From positions 157,128 to 221,127 of the forward strand of contig NZ_HG942074.1 in assembly GCF_000612665.1 (NCBI RefSeq): a DNA stretch of 64,000 nt, written 5' to 3'. A program made the translations under genes and the position numbers. The notes under the pieces are model-generated. The model was given only the letters and a program-made list of their open reading frames with translations, was not told the origin of the DNA and did not search any database. Each line of letters begins with the position of its first letter. Position 1 is the first letter of the stretch. Positions 63,080-64,000 of this stretch are shown here, piece after piece. Origin of the DNA: Neobacillus dielmonensis. GTDB taxonomy: Bacteria; Bacillota; Bacilli; Bacillales; Cytobacillaceae.

Positions 63080-63862
63080 ATGACTTCACAATTAACTGAT
63101 TTTTCATTAGATTACTTTTCACTAAAGGGGAAAGTGGCAATTGTTACAGGAGGTAATAAAGGTATCGGTCAAGGATTTGCCGTTGCACTTGCCAAAGCGG
63201 GTGCTGACCTGTTCATTGTGACTCATGGACGCGAGTGGGACGAAACCCGGGAGCTGATTGAAAAAGAAGGCCGCCGAGCCGAGTTCTTCCAAGCTGATTT
63301 ATCAAAACGCGAGGTGATTGTGGATGTGGTAGCAGCCTGCAAACAGGCATACGGCCATATCGACATTCTTGTCAACAATGCTGGCACCATCCGCCGTGCC
63401 CCACTGGTTGAATACAAACAGGAAGATTGGGATGCGGTGATGGATCTAAACTTGAATTCCGTTTACTTTCTTAGCCAAGAAGTAGCGAAAGTGATGGTCG
63501 AGCAAAAAAGCGGAAAAATTATCAACGTAGCTTCCATGTTGTCTTTCCAAGGCGGCAAATTTGTTCCGCCATATACGGCAAGTAAGCATGCTGTTGCAGG
63601 ATTAACGCGAGCGTTTGCGAATGAATTGGCCCAGTATGGCGTTCAAATCAATGCAATTGCCCCAGGATATGTAGAAACGGCGAACACGGCTCCTATTCGT
63701 GGGGACGAAGAACGCAAAAAAGAGATTACTGCCCGCATTCCGGCAGGCTACTGGGCTACACCGGTTGATATGATGGGGTCCGTGGTTTTCTTGGCAAGTA
63801 AAGCGTCTGACTACATGAATGGGCATATCCTTGCTGTTGATGGCGGATGGCTGGCTAGATAA
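63080..63862 (+). CDS. kduD: 2-dehydro-3-deoxy-D-gluconate 5-dehydrogenase, copy 2
   Basis: A second KduD-like short-chain dehydrogenase of 260 residues, the same length as copy 1 and differing mainly in the N-terminal third. The TGGNKGIGQG cofactor motif, the Ser and the YTASK site are kept. From about residue 110 to the end the two are nearly identical. Its ribosome binding site is AAGGGGG. It follows the second GH105 by 69 bases with a small hairpin (TCTGGTATT/AATGCCAGA) between them. It is probably a tandem duplication with retained function. Small substrate differences are possible, as KduD homologues also act on other uronate-derived ketoses. Confidence 0.9.
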   Translation: MTSQLTDFSLDYFSLKGKVAIVTGGNKGIGQGFAVALAKAGADLFIVTHGREWDETRELIEKEGRRAEFFQADLSKREVIVDVVAACKQAYGHIDILVNNAGTIRRAPLVEYKQEDWDAVMDLNLNSVYFLSQEVAKVMVEQKSGKIINVASMLSFQGGKFVPPYTASKHAVAGLTRAFANELAQYGVQINAIAPGYVETANTAPIRGDEERKKEITARIPAGYWATPVDMMGSVVFLASKASDYMNGHILAVDGGWLAR

Positions 63863-63876
63863 TCAAGAACAAACTT

Positions 63877-63910
63877 GGCCGTACCTGTCCTGAAGGGGTA
63901 CGGCCTATTC
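63877..63910 (+). terminator. Terminator after kduD copy 2
   Basis: GGCCGTACC (63877-63885) pairs with GGTACGGCC (63897-63905), with a short TATTC tail. The remaining bases to 64000 show no gene. Confidence 0.75.
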
Positions 63911-64000
63911 ATAAGGATTGATGATCGTGACAAGGCTCAGGGCGCGCAGTTTTGAGTGACTTTCGGTAGTAAATCGACTTAACGACAAAACCGAAGAGGA

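Noticed and set aside
63909..64000. Start of a further gene or element at the right edge
   Set aside because: Only 90 bases are visible, with no ribosome binding site plus start and no clear repeat end.

Overview
The window looks like chromosome of a low-GC, spore-former-type Bacillaceae (inference). The clues are AGGAGG-type ribosome binding sites with many TTG/GTG starts, CcpA-type cre boxes, an HPr with both His15 and Ser46, LicT antitermination, homologues of B. subtilis YfmM, TcyABC, CatR/CatE and YesMN, and a PAS histidine kinase of the sporulation-kinase type. No rRNA, tRNA, CRISPR array or intact transposase was seen.

Region by region. 0-8.3 kb: a frameshifted ABC exporter; an ABC-F ATPase behind a long leader (promoter, two tiny ORFs, strong terminator) into which a 183-bp MITE has inserted; a YdeI/OmdA-like fragment; an acetamidase/formamidase; an aldo/keto reductase; a glycosyltransferase. 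8.5-16 kb: a VOC protein, then an aryl-beta-glucoside PTS locus: LicT-type antiterminator, EIIBCA permease, two GH1 6-phospho-beta-glucosidases and an extra HPr. It carries three RAT/terminator switches and a perfect cre over a promoter. 16-28.4 kb: a YjzC-like protein and rlmD, followed by a mosaic region. That region holds catR-like/catE/luciferase-like oxidoreductase, yfmM, an anchored unknown protein and a LysR-MFS-CBS set. It also holds fragments resembling the rlmD 3' end and the C-terminus of a serine recombinase, which suggests repeated integration at rlmD.

28.4-43 kb: an aminotransferase, two membrane proteins (one an extreme Trp/Tyr/Pro repeat protein), an orphan TerD-vWA fusion, GNAT, MATE, an NO-linked YgbA-type protein, then a PAS histidine kinase, a DUF2294 protein and a chromosomal tubulin/FtsZ-like GTPase. 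The kinase and the DUF2294 gene are both preceded by structured leaders ending in terminators. Next come a SagB-type oxidoreductase, the tcyABC cystine importer and a gamma-carbonic-anhydrase-like protein.

43-64 kb: a pectin/galacturonan utilisation cluster. It has a Gfo/Idh oxidoreductase, a mannose-6-phosphate-isomerase-like cupin, ABC sugar permeases and binding protein (no ATPase), two GH105 hydrolases, a secreted four-FnIII GH28 polygalacturonase, a YesMN two-component system, an IclR regulator, and kdgA-kdgK-kduI-kduD plus a second kduD. Oligogalacturonides are cut outside the cell, imported, freed of unsaturated ends by GH105, isomerised (KduI), reduced (KduD), phosphorylated (KdgK) and split by KdgA to pyruvate and glyceraldehyde-3-phosphate. 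cre boxes and an IclR-type dyad indicate catabolite and pathway-specific control. A second, internally deleted MITE sits between kduI and the first kduD.
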